Shown in pieces: positions 27,769-36,886 of a stretch of 64,000 nucleotides of DNA; position 1 is the first letter of the stretch, and each line of letters starts with the position of its first letter. The DNA comes from Pseudoalteromonas sp. 3D05 (GTDB lineage: Bacteria > Pseudomonadota > Gammaproteobacteria > Enterobacterales > Alteromonadaceae), in NCBI RefSeq assembly GCF_002723455.1, contig NZ_PDUS01000002.1, forward strand, positions 149,095 through 213,094, in the 5' to 3' direction. The position numbers and the translations under genes were made by a program. The notes below the pieces were generated by a model. The model was not told the DNA's origin. It worked only from the letters and a program-made list of their open reading frames with translations, and searched no databases.

Positions 27769-28245
27769 CTACAGTATTTCATCAATCACTAATAGCTGAG
27801 ACTCATCTGCCATAGTGAAACTAACCTCATCGTATTTTTGTTTATTTATCAGAACATTACCTAGGGGAGATTGCGGTGTCAGAACATAGACTAACTCCCC
27901 TTTAACAGTAACCGATAAACCACCAGACATCGGGCCTAAGAAATACCATTTTCGATGCTCATTTTCATCACACACAGCCACAAGCGAGCCTAGAGACACT
28001 TTATCTTTGATAGGTTCTTTAAATACCTTTTCAAACTCAACAAGGCTTAAATGACAATCATTCACTCGCTGAGCTTGACCTTCTGCCAAATAAGCTGCTT
28101 CAAGTCCTAGCGTATCGTACTTGTTCTCGGCAATGTTCTCTTCATGAGTAGCTGCATCATGAGCCGTTTTGGCTGCAACTTGGGCAGTTGTAAGCTGCGC
28201 CTGAAGGGCAAAACGCAAATGCTCAATAATATGTGATTTATTCAT
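27769..28245 (-). CDS. GreA/GreB-related protein
   Basis: A 158-residue protein with an N-terminal helical pair (about 1-75, heptad-like, Ala/Gln rich) and a C-terminal domain resembling the FKBP-like half of Gre factors: VSLGSLVAV, WYFLGPMSGG and LTPQSPLGNVLINKQKYDEVSF. Gre factors reach into the RNA polymerase secondary channel to rescue backtracked complexes through acidic residues at the coiled-coil tip. The tip here reads EENIAENKYD, acidic but unlike GreA or GreB. It may be a divergent polymerase-binding factor; it is often misannotated. It stands alone, between a DUF2987-like gene and the ATP-grasp operon. Confidence 0.65.
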   Translation of the reverse strand: MNKSHIIEHLRFALQAQLTTAQVAAKTAHDAATHEENIAENKYDTLGLEAAYLAEGQAQRVNDCHLSLVEFEKVFKEPIKDKVSLGSLVAVCDENEHRKWYFLGPMSGGLSVTVKGELVYVLTPQSPLGNVLINKQKYDEVSFTMADESQLLVIDEIL

Positions 28246-28315
28246 TAATATTAGTAATTCGATATGTTTAATGTGGGAGTAAATTAGACAATGCTAGTAA
28301 ATTGACTATTTTTAA

Positions 28316-28346
28316 AAGTAATGCATTGATAATCAATGCATTACTT
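28316..28346 (-). terminator. 14-bp hairpin after the DUF2987-like gene
   Basis: AAGTAATGCATTGA, loop TAA, then the exact complement. It lies 14 bases past the minus-strand stop and is followed on that strand by TTTT then A-rich DNA, so it is a probable terminator with a weak T-run. Confidence 0.6.
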
Positions 28347-28359
28347 GTCAGCTCATTTT

Positions 28360-29022
28360 TTACTTAGTGATCCAGGGAGTCACTTTCAGCAAAGGAGATG
28401 TCGTAGTAAACGCAGTACTATCATCCTCCCAGTCATCTGGTATAGCAACATGGCAAACAGCGTCTTTACAATTAAATGCTTTGTCATCTATGTTTACTGT
28501 TTGTGCAAAAGTGAGAACAAGACCCTTTTGATCTGGTAATAAAAAGCTCATTAATTTACTAATAAAAAAACCTGACAAATCTGATAGTAAATCATCAAAC
28601 TCTGCATTTAATTGAAACATTTGGTGCTTATTCAAGTCGCCATTAGCAAACTCTCGTGCCTCTATTTGTAGTTTCAATTGACAGTCATGTTGTTCATTAA
28701 TTGGTTCAATAACAATAACAGCTTTATCTTTATCTAATTGTTGATCGTAAGGTAACAACAACTGTGCTTGATCTGTATAATTAAGTGCAAATTCCTGTCG
28801 CTCCGTAATAATTCGCCCTGTTTTGATCAAACACGCATCGCCAGTTGCAATATCAGTGATATAAAAATTCACTTGGGCAAATTGGAAATCTCCTTTGTTA
28901 ACCACTTTTAATCGATCATAAAATCCGTCGTATGAAACAACAAACTCCTTAGAGTGAGCGCCAGTGCTAAGCAGCGTGAAAATAACAGTGAAGGCGAAAA
29001 ATATTGCCTTAAAATTATTCAT
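28360..29022 (-). CDS. Secreted protein, DUF2987-like
   Basis: A 220-residue protein with a clear signal peptide (MNNFKAIFF, hydrophobic core, cleavage near GAHS-KE). The mature start EFVVSYDGFYDRLKVVNKGDF, and its size and mixed-beta character, resemble DUF2987, an uncharacterised gammaproteobacterial family; I am moderately sure of the assignment. Four cysteines in the mature part (ACLI, HDCQ, FNCKDAVC) could form disulfides. Its start overlaps the Bax-like gene by 8 bases, so both are made together, suggesting a cell-envelope role. Confidence 0.6.
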   Translation of the reverse strand: MNNFKAIFFAFTVIFTLLSTGAHSKEFVVSYDGFYDRLKVVNKGDFQFAQVNFYITDIATGDACLIKTGRIITERQEFALNYTDQAQLLLPYDQQLDKDKAVIVIEPINEQHDCQLKLQIEAREFANGDLNKHQMFQLNAEFDDLLSDLSGFFISKLMSFLLPDQKGLVLTFAQTVNIDDKAFNCKDAVCHVAIPDDWEDDSTAFTTTSPLLKVTPWITK

Positions 29023-29824
29023 TAAAATATGCCTTATTATGTTTAATCATTTGGTTTAATTCTTTTATATACTCTTCGCCTCGCTCTGAATAAGACATCA
29101 AACCATAGGTTAGTTTATTAGCGTCGAGCGGCTTTTGCTGACGACGTAAATCAGCACGTATAGTACGAAGACCTTTGTAGGCTGCATGTGTATTGAGGTT
29201 TTTAAAATATGAAGCAACACCTTGACGCACAGACTGAAAAGCAGCAACTTCATGAGCAGCGCCTGTGTTGCGCCTACTCGGTACCATGCCACAACCTTTT
29301 TTATAGCACCACTGGCCAAAAAAGTTTAAACCTATACGTGCAAAACGCGATGTTCCCCACGCAGATTCATTCGCAGCTTGCATTAGTGCCATTTCTTTTG
29401 GAATGATATCAACCCGTCTTAGTGCCTGTGTTAATGAAATTGTATTAATTAGGTCGGGTAACTTATATTGATTAAGAATTGCTTTGACTTGCTTAGTCTG
29501 CTTTTTATTAATCGGTTCATCATACTGTAGCATCATCAAAGCAATTTCCAGCGTTGCGCGTTGCTGTAATATTTTCTTATTTTCCGCTTCTACATGTGGA
29601 CGAATGAAATCAAAGAAGGCTTGCTTCTTTTCTTTTACATCAGTAAAAGCACTAAATATTGGTAAATCGACGTTGTGCAGAGGTTTTTCTTTTTTCTTCA
29701 CTGAAGGTTTGGTTTGTGCTTCTACCTCGGGCTCAGAAACTGGCCCCGTTGTCTGAATAAATGGGTAAAGTAACGCCCAAATAAAAAACAAACATAGTAA
29801 AAAACTAATTATGTGCTTTAGCAT
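29015..29824 (-). CDS. Bax-like glucosaminidase-domain protein
   Basis: A 269-residue protein with an N-terminal membrane anchor (about 5-22) followed by a Lys-rich linker and a glucosaminidase fold. ALMQAANESAWGTSRFA (about 135-151) carries the catalytic Glu of this lysozyme-like family, and FGQWCYKKGCGMVP and AAFQSVRQGVASYFKNLN match E. coli Bax. It probably cleaves peptidoglycan glycans at the periplasmic face. ATG 29824 has GGAG 6 bases upstream and gives the anchored protein; an earlier ATG at 29872 adds 16 residues with no family support. It is followed by the overlapping DUF2987-like gene. Confidence 0.82.
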   Translation of the reverse strand: MLKHIISFLLCLFFIWALLYPFIQTTGPVSEPEVEAQTKPSVKKKEKPLHNVDLPIFSAFTDVKEKKQAFFDFIRPHVEAENKKILQQRATLEIALMMLQYDEPINKKQTKQVKAILNQYKLPDLINTISLTQALRRVDIIPKEMALMQAANESAWGTSRFARIGLNFFGQWCYKKGCGMVPSRRNTGAAHEVAAFQSVRQGVASYFKNLNTHAAYKGLRTIRADLRRQQKPLDANKLTYGLMSYSERGEEYIKELNQMIKHNKAYFNE

Positions 29825-30030
29825 GTATTCTCCAAGAGATCTGACTCCGATGCATGGTTTATCCCCATGCATGCATTCTCTCTATTATACCTAAGGCACT
29901 AAATAAAGGCTAATTTGTAAAATTTGTTTTTCTTTCTATATGAAAAATATAACCTACAGGGGGATTTTTAATTTGAATAAATCCGCTACAATCGATATAT
30001 AAAAACCAACGCGGTAAGTGGAATGTATTA

Positions 30031-31320
30031 ATGGAATTAGAGTGGCAAAGCAGGATCATTAATCAGAATAAATCGAGACCAAATGACAACCGTTCACCTT
30101 GGCAAGTTGACCGCTCCCGTATAATACATGCCGCAGCATTTAGACGCCTACAAGCTAAAACCCAAATAATGGGGATAGGGCTAAATGACTTTCATCGTAC
30201 ACGTTTAACTCACTCCTTAGAAGTATCGCAAATTGGCAGTGGTTTGTTACGCCATTTAGAAAAACAGCACCCTGATTTTAAATACTTTCCTGATCAAAGC
30301 TTACTCGAAACATTATGTTTGGCACATGATATTGGCCATCCGCCTTATGGTCATGGCGGTGAAATAGCACTTAATTATATGATGAGAGAGCATGGTGGGT
30401 TTGAAGGTAACGCACAAACGCTTCGGATTGTATCGCGCTTAGAGCCATATAGTGACGGTCATGGCATGAATTTAACACGGCGAACATTATTGGGCTTTAT
30501 TAAATACCCTGCGTTTATCGACGATTTATGGCACACCATACCAGAGCATAATCCTAATAGAGCGTTTATAAAGGCGGATGATTGGCGCCCAGCTAAAGGG
30601 CTATATCAAGATGACAAAGAAACATTTGATTGGATAGTTGCCCCATTGTCAGCAAAAGATAAAAGCAACTTAAGCCAATTTAGTAAGCTTGACTCGTTTA
30701 GATCAAAAACACGCTTTAAATCACTTGATGCTGCTATTATGGAATTAGCTGATGATATTGCTTATGCCGTACATGATTTAGAAGATGCGATTGCAACAGA
30801 ACAAATTACATTAAAAGAATGGGAAAGTTATGCATTGCCTGCTCTTAAAGAAGTAAATTGCCCATGGCTAGAAACCAGTCAATTAACCGAGCGATTATTT
30901 TTAAACTCTGAAGCACAACGAAAAGATGTAATTGGTGAGTTAGTTAATTTATTTATTACACAATCATGTATTACCCCAACAGAGATTACATTCGACTGCC
31001 CTATTCTAAATTTTACTGTTGAGTTATCAAGTGAATATCAAAGCCTATTAAACACACTAAAATCATTTATTTACCAGCGTTTAATACGTGCTTCTCACAT
31101 GCAACAGATAGAGTTCAAAGGGCAGAAATTGATTATTGAGTTATTTGAAGCTTTCTCATGTGATCCTCTTCGGTTATTACCAGAGACAACAGCAAATGCC
31201 TATCAGCATGCCCTTGATCATGGAATGAATACACACCGAGTTATTTGTGATTACCTAAGTGGCATGACGGATGAATATGCATTTAAAACACATCAACGTC
31301 TTTTTTCAAGCAGTAACTAA
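30031..31320 (+). CDS. dGTPase-like HD-domain triphosphohydrolase, anti-phage type
   Basis: A 429-residue dNTP triphosphohydrolase of the HD superfamily. Metal ligands are His61 in RLTHSLEV, His99-Asp100 in LAHDIGHPPYGH, and Asp in ELADDIAYAVHD (about 236). The N-terminal block RSPWQVDRSRIIHAAAFRRLQAKTQ is split here as RSPWQVDRSR and AAFRRLQAKTQ; it binds the nucleotide. It is shorter than E. coli Dgt (505) and resembles the form that was shown in Shewanella to deplete dGTP during phage infection. Housekeeping dNTP control is an equally possible role. It is transcribed alone, with no other defence gene beside it. Confidence 0.85.
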   Translation: MELEWQSRIINQNKSRPNDNRSPWQVDRSRIIHAAAFRRLQAKTQIMGIGLNDFHRTRLTHSLEVSQIGSGLLRHLEKQHPDFKYFPDQSLLETLCLAHDIGHPPYGHGGEIALNYMMREHGGFEGNAQTLRIVSRLEPYSDGHGMNLTRRTLLGFIKYPAFIDDLWHTIPEHNPNRAFIKADDWRPAKGLYQDDKETFDWIVAPLSAKDKSNLSQFSKLDSFRSKTRFKSLDAAIMELADDIAYAVHDLEDAIATEQITLKEWESYALPALKEVNCPWLETSQLTERLFLNSEAQRKDVIGELVNLFITQSCITPTEITFDCPILNFTVELSSEYQSLLNTLKSFIYQRLIRASHMQQIEFKGQKLIIELFEAFSCDPLRLLPETTANAYQHALDHGMNTHRVICDYLSGMTDEYAFKTHQRLFSSSN

Positions 31321-31387
31321 GGGAATAAGGTATGAGCGCCGTTTATTCGGTGTTATCGAATCTAAAACAGGCTTAAAATAGTTTAAT

Positions 31388-31415
31388 AAACGCCGAAGGT
31401 ATTACTCCGGCGTTT
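31388..31415 (-). terminator. Hairpin terminator after the S9A peptidase gene
   Basis: AAACGCCG and CGGCGTTT, plus two further pairs after a mismatch, form a stem 7 bases past the minus-strand stop. It lies between two convergent genes and has only short T-runs. Confidence 0.6.
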
Positions 31416-31421
31416 GATAAC

Positions 31422-33578
31422 TTACAGTGACTTTATACCCATGTTATATAAGGTAAAGCCATAAATATCAGCATACTGATCAATGATCTTGCTTGTTGGT
31501 GTTCCAGCGCCATGACCCGCATTTGTTTCAATACGAATAAGGTAAGGATTACTACCCGCTCCTTTGGTTTGTAACTCTGCAGCAAACTTATATGAATGCG
31601 CAGGAACAACTCGGTCATCATGATCACCTGTTGTTACTAATGTTGCAGGGTAAGATACACCTTCTTTTACATTGTGTACTGGTGAATAACCCTTAAGATA
31701 GTTGAACATCTCTTGGCTTTGTTCACTGGTACCATAATCATACGCCCAGCCTGCACCAGCAGTAAACGTATGATAACGTAGCATATCAAGGACTCCTACC
31801 GCAGGAAGCGCGACTTTGAATAGCTCTGGGCGTTGTGTCATCACAGCGCCAACCAATAAACCACCGTTTGAGCCACCACGCAGTGCTAAGTAGTCACTAG
31901 ATGTATACTTTTTCTCATTTAAGTATTCAGCTGCAGCGATGAAGTCATCAAATACGTTTTGTTTTTTCAGCTGTGTACCAGCATCATGCCACGCTTTACC
32001 GTATTCACCACCGCCACGTATATTTGCCACTGCATAGACACCACCTTGTTCAAGCCATGCAGCAATCGCAGAGCTAAACCCAGGTGTCATGCTGGCGTTA
32101 AAACCACCGTAGCCATATAAAATTGTCGGATTTTTACCGTTGAGTTTAGTGTCTTTTTTATACGAGATAATCATCGGTACTTTGGTACCGTCTTTTGATG
32201 TATAAAATACTTGCTCAGATGTATAAGCATCAGATTCAAATTTAGCACCTGATTTGCGATACACGTCAGACTCACCTGTGTTTACATCAAAAGCAAAGGT
32301 GGTGCCAGGAGTGATATAATTTGCAAACGAATAATACAGCGTTTCACTTTCTTTTTTACCACTAAAACCACGTGCAGTGCCTACGCCTGGCAAGCTAATC
32401 TCACGCACTAACTTACCGGACTTATCAAATTGCTGAACTTTAGAAATTGCATCAACCATATATTTAGCAAAGAAATAGTTGCCACCTTTTGACATGCTTA
32501 ACACATTATCAGTTTGTGCAATTAAATCTTGCCATTGGTCCGGTGTTGGATTTGCTGCATCAACAGTGACCACTTTTTTGTTTGGTGCGTTTAAATTGGT
32601 AACAAGGAATAATTTACTTCCTTCATTATCAAGCAAGTAGGTATCTGACTCAGTGTGTCCTACAATTGTTTTAAGCTCACTATCAGGTTTAGTGAGGTCT
32701 TTTATAAACAGTTTATTTCCTGAAGTAGACACGCTAGCTGAAATAATTAAATAACGATTGTCAGAGGTTACAGATGCACCAATGTAGCGATGTTTCTCAG
32801 CGTCAGAGCCACCAAAGACTAACTCATCCTCACTCTGCGCTGTGCCCAGTTTATGGAAGTAAACCTTGTGCTGATCTGTTTTAGCGGATAACTCGCTGCC
32901 TTTAGGTTTGTCATAACTAGAGTAGTAAAACCCTTCATTTGCAAGCCATGAAATGCCACTGAATTTAACATCCACGAGATCTTCTTCGATTGGTTGTTTG
33001 GTTTCTGTATCAATAATAATGATTTTACGCCAATCACTTCCACCTTCTGAAATTTGATACGCAGCTAACGAACCATCTTCAGAAAATGTAAGGCCTGACA
33101 TTGAAGTGGTACCATCTTCACTAAACGTATTTGGGTCTAAGAAAACCTCAGCCTCAGCGTCGCCTAACTTACGATACAGCACATATTGATTTTGCAAACC
33201 ATCGTTTTTGTAAAAGTACGTGTATTTACCTTCGACGAAAGGTGCAGTGACCTTTTCATAATTCATTAATTTTTCAAGGCTTGCTTTCAATTTGTCACGA
33301 TAAGGGATGTTTTCAAGGTATGAAAAAGTCAGCTCGTTTTGAGTTTTAACCCATTGAGCGGTTTCTTCACTCATATCATCTTCTAACCAGCGATATGGAT
33401 CAGCTACTTTCTCATCAAAATAAACGTCTACAACGCTCCCTTTTTTAGTTTCAGGGTATTTTAATGACTGTTCAGCAGGTGTTTCAGTTTTGGCATTATT
33501 TTCAGTTGAAGTAGTAGGTGCATCAGTACACCCTCCAAGCGCTACAATGACTGCGCAAGCTAAGACGTTTTTTAACAT
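31422..33578 (-). CDS. Prolyl oligopeptidase family (S9A) lipoprotein
   Basis: A 718-residue serine peptidase predicted to be a lipoprotein (lipobox LGGC after the hydrophobic signal). An N-terminal beta-propeller (about 110-440) guards the catalytic alpha/beta domain (about 450-715): RGGGEYG, nucleophile Ser in GGSNGGLL, Asp in DHDDRVVP and His in NAGHGAG. It cleaves short peptides after proline. ATG 33578 has GAAGAT upstream; an upstream ATG at 33611 would place charged residues ahead of the signal and is rejected. It is one of four secreted or anchored peptidases in the window. Confidence 0.92.
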   Translation of the reverse strand: MLKNVLACAVIVALGGCTDAPTTSTENNAKTETPAEQSLKYPETKKGSVVDVYFDEKVADPYRWLEDDMSEETAQWVKTQNELTFSYLENIPYRDKLKASLEKLMNYEKVTAPFVEGKYTYFYKNDGLQNQYVLYRKLGDAEAEVFLDPNTFSEDGTTSMSGLTFSEDGSLAAYQISEGGSDWRKIIIIDTETKQPIEEDLVDVKFSGISWLANEGFYYSSYDKPKGSELSAKTDQHKVYFHKLGTAQSEDELVFGGSDAEKHRYIGASVTSDNRYLIISASVSTSGNKLFIKDLTKPDSELKTIVGHTESDTYLLDNEGSKLFLVTNLNAPNKKVVTVDAANPTPDQWQDLIAQTDNVLSMSKGGNYFFAKYMVDAISKVQQFDKSGKLVREISLPGVGTARGFSGKKESETLYYSFANYITPGTTFAFDVNTGESDVYRKSGAKFESDAYTSEQVFYTSKDGTKVPMIISYKKDTKLNGKNPTILYGYGGFNASMTPGFSSAIAAWLEQGGVYAVANIRGGGEYGKAWHDAGTQLKKQNVFDDFIAAAEYLNEKKYTSSDYLALRGGSNGGLLVGAVMTQRPELFKVALPAVGVLDMLRYHTFTAGAGWAYDYGTSEQSQEMFNYLKGYSPVHNVKEGVSYPATLVTTGDHDDRVVPAHSYKFAAELQTKGAGSNPYLIRIETNAGHGAGTPTSKIIDQYADIYGFTLYNMGIKSL

Positions 33579-33736
33579 GGTATCTTCTTTTTTGATTATT
33601 AACTTAATCATGCACGTTATTTAGTAACCGAGGTGTTGTCTAGTCTAATGCGACAAGTGCACCTGTATACTGTAAAAATATGTAAACCTTTACAAATAAA
33701 ACGTTACACTGTTATTTTAAAAATTAAGGAATAAAT

Positions 33737-34057
33737 ATGGATAACAACAATAAGTCCACTTCTTTTACTTCATTTAAAGAGTTTTATCCTTATTACTTAT
33801 CTGAACATACAAATAAAACATGTAAGCGACTTCATTTTATTGGCAGTGTACTTGTTCTGTGTTTACTTGGTTATTCAATTTTAACTGAGCAGTTTTATTT
33901 ACTCTGGTTCATCCCTGTTATTGGTTATGGTTTTGCGTGGATTGGCCACCTTTTCTTTGAAAAAAACCGACCTGCTACATTTAAACACCCCTTTTATAGT
34001 TTATTGGGTGACTGGGTTATGTTTAAAGATATACTTGTCGGAAGAATCCCATGGTAG
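33737..34057 (+). CDS. Mpo1-like (DUF962) membrane protein
   Basis: A 106-residue protein with two hydrophobic segments (about 35-75). It carries the conserved polar motifs of the family: YYLSEHTNKTCKRLHFIG (about 15-32) and GHLFFEKNRPATFKHP (about 70-85), whose histidines bind iron in yeast Mpo1, a dioxygenase that shortens 2-hydroxy fatty acids. The bacterial function is not known. AAGGA lies 7 bases upstream of the ATG. It precedes an ABC exporter by 65 bases in the same direction. Confidence 0.78.
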   Translation: MDNNNKSTSFTSFKEFYPYYLSEHTNKTCKRLHFIGSVLVLCLLGYSILTEQFYLLWFIPVIGYGFAWIGHLFFEKNRPATFKHPFYSLLGDWVMFKDILVGRIPW

Positions 34058-34122
34058 AGTTCCTTTAATTAATTACCCACAGTGCTATAGTAGCGGTAAT
34101 TTTTGCTATTTAAGATATTAAA

Positions 34123-35970
34123 ATGTATCGATTATTTGAGCGGATGACCAAGCCGTTTCCAGATCATAAGCCGACTCAACCTCCTGCAAGCTTATTTGCA
34201 TTTTGCCGACATTACACGAAAGGGATGGAGATATCCCTTTTCTTCATGTCCATCAGTGCAGCAATGCTCGCTATTTTAGAAGTTTCATTATTTAGCTATA
34301 TGGGCCAACTTGTTGATTGGCTAGCTATATACACGCCACAAACATTATTTACAGAACAAAAGCCTGAACTCATTAAAATGGCCCTGGTGCTACTAGTGGT
34401 TCTACCTTTGGTCGTATTTTTTCACTCCGCTATTTTACACCAAGCACTTTTGGGGAATTACCCGATGTCGATACGTTGGCTTGCCCATCGTTATTTACTT
34501 CGCCAAAGCGTTAGTTTTTACCAAAATGAATTCGCTGGACGCATAGCAACCAAAGTAATGCAAACGTCTCTTGCTGTTCGAGAGTCAGTAATGAAACTAC
34601 TAGATGTGTTAATGTACATAGTGGTTTACTTTGGTGCGATGGTATTTTTAGTAGCCGAAGCTGACTGGCGATTGATGATACCGCTGCTTACGTGGCTTGC
34701 ACTTTATAGTGCTATTCAGTGGTACTTTGTTCCTAAATTAAAACGTATTGCCAGCTCTCAAGCTGATGCTCGCTCAGAGATGACAGGCAGAATAGTCGAC
34801 AGTTACACAAACATTTCTACGATTAAGCTTTTCTCATATACGCAGCGCGAAGAGCACTATGCCAAAGAAAGTATGGATGTATTCTTGCAGCCTGTATATA
34901 AGCAGATGCGATTGGTTACCAGTTTGAATTTATGCATCAATAGCCTGAATTACCTTTTAGTTTTCAGTGTGGCTGCGCTTTCTCTGTATTTGTGGTCTTT
35001 GAGCGCAATCAGTGCTGGTGCGATAGCAATCGCAGTCAGCTTATCTTTACGTTTAAACGGTATGGCACAATGGATCATGTGGGAGATAAGTAGCCTGTTT
35101 GAAAATATTGGCACTGTCAGTGATGGCATGAAAACACTCTCAACGCCTATTGATGTTGATGATAAACCTGATGCCACATCTCTAAAAATAAATACAGGTC
35201 AAATTTGTTTCACGGATGTCCATTTTAATTATGGTAAAGCAGCTAACGAGACCAACCGTGGGCCTGTAATCAATGGTCTTAATTTAACAATTAAACCGGG
35301 TGAAAAAATAGGTTTAGTTGGTCGTTCTGGTGCGGGTAAATCAACATTAGTTAATCTTTTATTACGGTTCTATGATGTTGATAAAGGAGCAATTCATATT
35401 GACGGACAAGATATCTCCACGGTGACACAAGAAAGCTTGCGACAGCATATAGCCATGGTTACGCAAGACACCTCTTTGTTACATCGCTCTGTTAAAGAAA
35501 ATATTCTGTATGGTCGACCAGATGCAACCGATGAAGAAATGCTTAACGTAACAAAGCAAGCCAAAGCGCTCGAGTTTATTGAGGATTTAGAAGACAGTAA
35601 AGGCAATAAAGGCTTTGCCGCTCAAGTTGGCGAACGTGGTGTAAAACTCTCAGGTGGCCAACGACAACGTATTGCTATTGCTCGTGTGTTATTAAAAAAT
35701 GCCCCAATTCTCATCTTAGATGAAGCAACGAGTGCACTTGATTCGGAAGTTGAAGCGGCAATACAGGCCAGTTTAGATGATTTAATGACGGGGAAAACCG
35801 TTATCGCCATTGCTCATAGGCTTTCTACAATTGCGCAAATGGACAGATTAATTGTTCTAGATGAAGGCGGCATTGTTGAGCAAGGTAGTCATCAGGAATT
35901 ATTATCTCAAAATGGTATTTATGCTGCACTTTGGGCACATCAAACGGGTGGCTTTATCGGTGTTGAGTGA
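34123..35970 (+). CDS. ABC exporter with fused permease and ATPase domains
   Basis: A 615-residue half-transporter: a six-helix type I exporter membrane domain (about 35-330) then an ATPase domain (about 360-610). Walker A GRSGAGKST (about 404), Q-loop in MVTQDTSLL, signature LSGGQRQR (about 508), Walker B ILILDEATSALDS and switch His in IAHRLS are intact, so a homodimer should be active. It resembles multidrug or lipid exporters of the MsbA/BmrA group; the substrate is unknown. The ribosome site is weak and A-rich. It lies downstream of the Mpo1-like gene and may share its transcript. Confidence 0.88.
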   Translation: MYRLFERMTKPFPDHKPTQPPASLFAFCRHYTKGMEISLFFMSISAAMLAILEVSLFSYMGQLVDWLAIYTPQTLFTEQKPELIKMALVLLVVLPLVVFFHSAILHQALLGNYPMSIRWLAHRYLLRQSVSFYQNEFAGRIATKVMQTSLAVRESVMKLLDVLMYIVVYFGAMVFLVAEADWRLMIPLLTWLALYSAIQWYFVPKLKRIASSQADARSEMTGRIVDSYTNISTIKLFSYTQREEHYAKESMDVFLQPVYKQMRLVTSLNLCINSLNYLLVFSVAALSLYLWSLSAISAGAIAIAVSLSLRLNGMAQWIMWEISSLFENIGTVSDGMKTLSTPIDVDDKPDATSLKINTGQICFTDVHFNYGKAANETNRGPVINGLNLTIKPGEKIGLVGRSGAGKSTLVNLLLRFYDVDKGAIHIDGQDISTVTQESLRQHIAMVTQDTSLLHRSVKENILYGRPDATDEEMLNVTKQAKALEFIEDLEDSKGNKGFAAQVGERGVKLSGGQRQRIAIARVLLKNAPILILDEATSALDSEVEAAIQASLDDLMTGKTVIAIAHRLSTIAQMDRLIVLDEGGIVEQGSHQELLSQNGIYAALWAHQTGGFIGVE

Positions 35971-36079
35971 TTTATCCAAATCACCTCAAAATGCTAAAAG
36001 GGTTGGTTTAAAAGTGATGTTCCTGCATTATTGATTTTAATAATAGAACCACTTAACACAACCTATATTTATTGAACTA

Positions 36080-36118
36080 ACATGCTCTTACAATTGCAAT
36101 TCTGCTGTAAGAGCATGT
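36080..36118. promoter_or_regulatory. Perfect 13-bp hairpin between convergent genes
   Basis: ACATGCTCTTACA pairs exactly with 36106-36118 around a 13-base loop. It lies between the ABC exporter and the HvfX-like gene, which converge, but lacks a T-run on either strand. A weaker bulged stem-loop (about 36014-36055) sits upstream. The best guess is a terminator pair or RNA-stability element. Confidence 0.5.
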
Positions 36119-36137
36119 GAAATAGTTTAATCCTGCA

Positions 36138-36824
36138 CTATTTTAACTTTATCCGCTTTTTTAACCAATAATCTGTACTCACTACACGCCCGCCACCGCT
36201 GAAAAATAAACTGAGTAACATTGCAAAATATATCGCTGAAAACTCGACACCATTGTTTAAAATAACTGGTTTGCCTTTTTCGTATAAGTAATCGGGGTAT
36301 CCATGGTTTTCTACCAGTTCACGTATTGTATCAATACGCACTTTGGTCTCAACTGAGTTCTCTAAGCTTGCATTTGCACCCGGTATAGCTAACCAATCTA
36401 GCACTTTTGCAGCACTAGTACTGGGGTCTGTTGGTGTAATCGCGAACCAGCCATTATCCCAATGCACCGTAGTAGCAGCCACAACCATGGTAAACATTAA
36501 TGGGATTGTAACTAGCCTTGTTAACAACCCAATAAGTAATAACCAACCGCCTATAAACTCCGTCCAACCCGCTAAAAAGGCGAGTAAATCAGGAAACGGT
36601 AAGCCTAGACCCCACTGTGCATTGCCAAACCAATTGACAACATCGCTTGATGCTAAAAAAAACTCAGGGAAATTTGACACCTCTTGGCTAATATTAAGCT
36701 TGTTATACCCTGCAATGATCATAACTGGGGCAAGTATTAACCTAAAGATAAGCGCGGGTATACCATCAGCAATTGATAGGCGTTTTATAATGAGAGAGTA
36801 AGTATTAAAAAGAGATGAAATCAT
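36138..36824 (-). CDS. DoxX family membrane protein, HvfX-like
   Basis: A 228-residue inner-membrane protein with about four DoxX-type helices: GIPALIFRLILAPVMIIAGYNKL (shown in part here as LILAPVMIIAGYNKL), FLAGWTEFIGGWLLLIGLLTR and TIPLMFTMVVAATTVHWDNGW. The long insert ending in NHGYPDYLYEKG, then NNGVEFSAIYFAMLL and SGGGRVVSTDYW, is what I recall of HvfX, linked to copper-binding RiPP (Haemophilus hvfABCX) loci. No HvfA-like precursor or HvfB/C partner lies nearby, so it is either an orphan or a general DoxX protein. AGGA precedes the ATG by 5 bases. Confidence 0.7.
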   Translation of the reverse strand: MISSLFNTYSLIIKRLSIADGIPALIFRLILAPVMIIAGYNKLNISQEVSNFPEFFLASSDVVNWFGNAQWGLGLPFPDLLAFLAGWTEFIGGWLLLIGLLTRLVTIPLMFTMVVAATTVHWDNGWFAITPTDPSTSAAKVLDWLAIPGANASLENSVETKVRIDTIRELVENHGYPDYLYEKGKPVILNNGVEFSAIYFAMLLSLFFSGGGRVVSTDYWLKKRIKLK

Positions 36825-36886
36825 AGCAGTCCTGTAATTTTGCTGTTCTAAATTACAAGACCGCTTTTGCTAGGAACTTATTTCAG

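Noticed and set aside
33681-33694. TGTAAACCTTTACA, similar to a TyrR box
   Set aside because: TyrR sites need six bases between the half-sites and this has two; no aromatic amino acid gene adjoins. It could still be another operator.
36138-36824. A RiPP gene cluster around the HvfX-like gene
   Set aside because: No precursor peptide, HvfB or HvfC gene is present on either side, so only an orphan gene can be supported.
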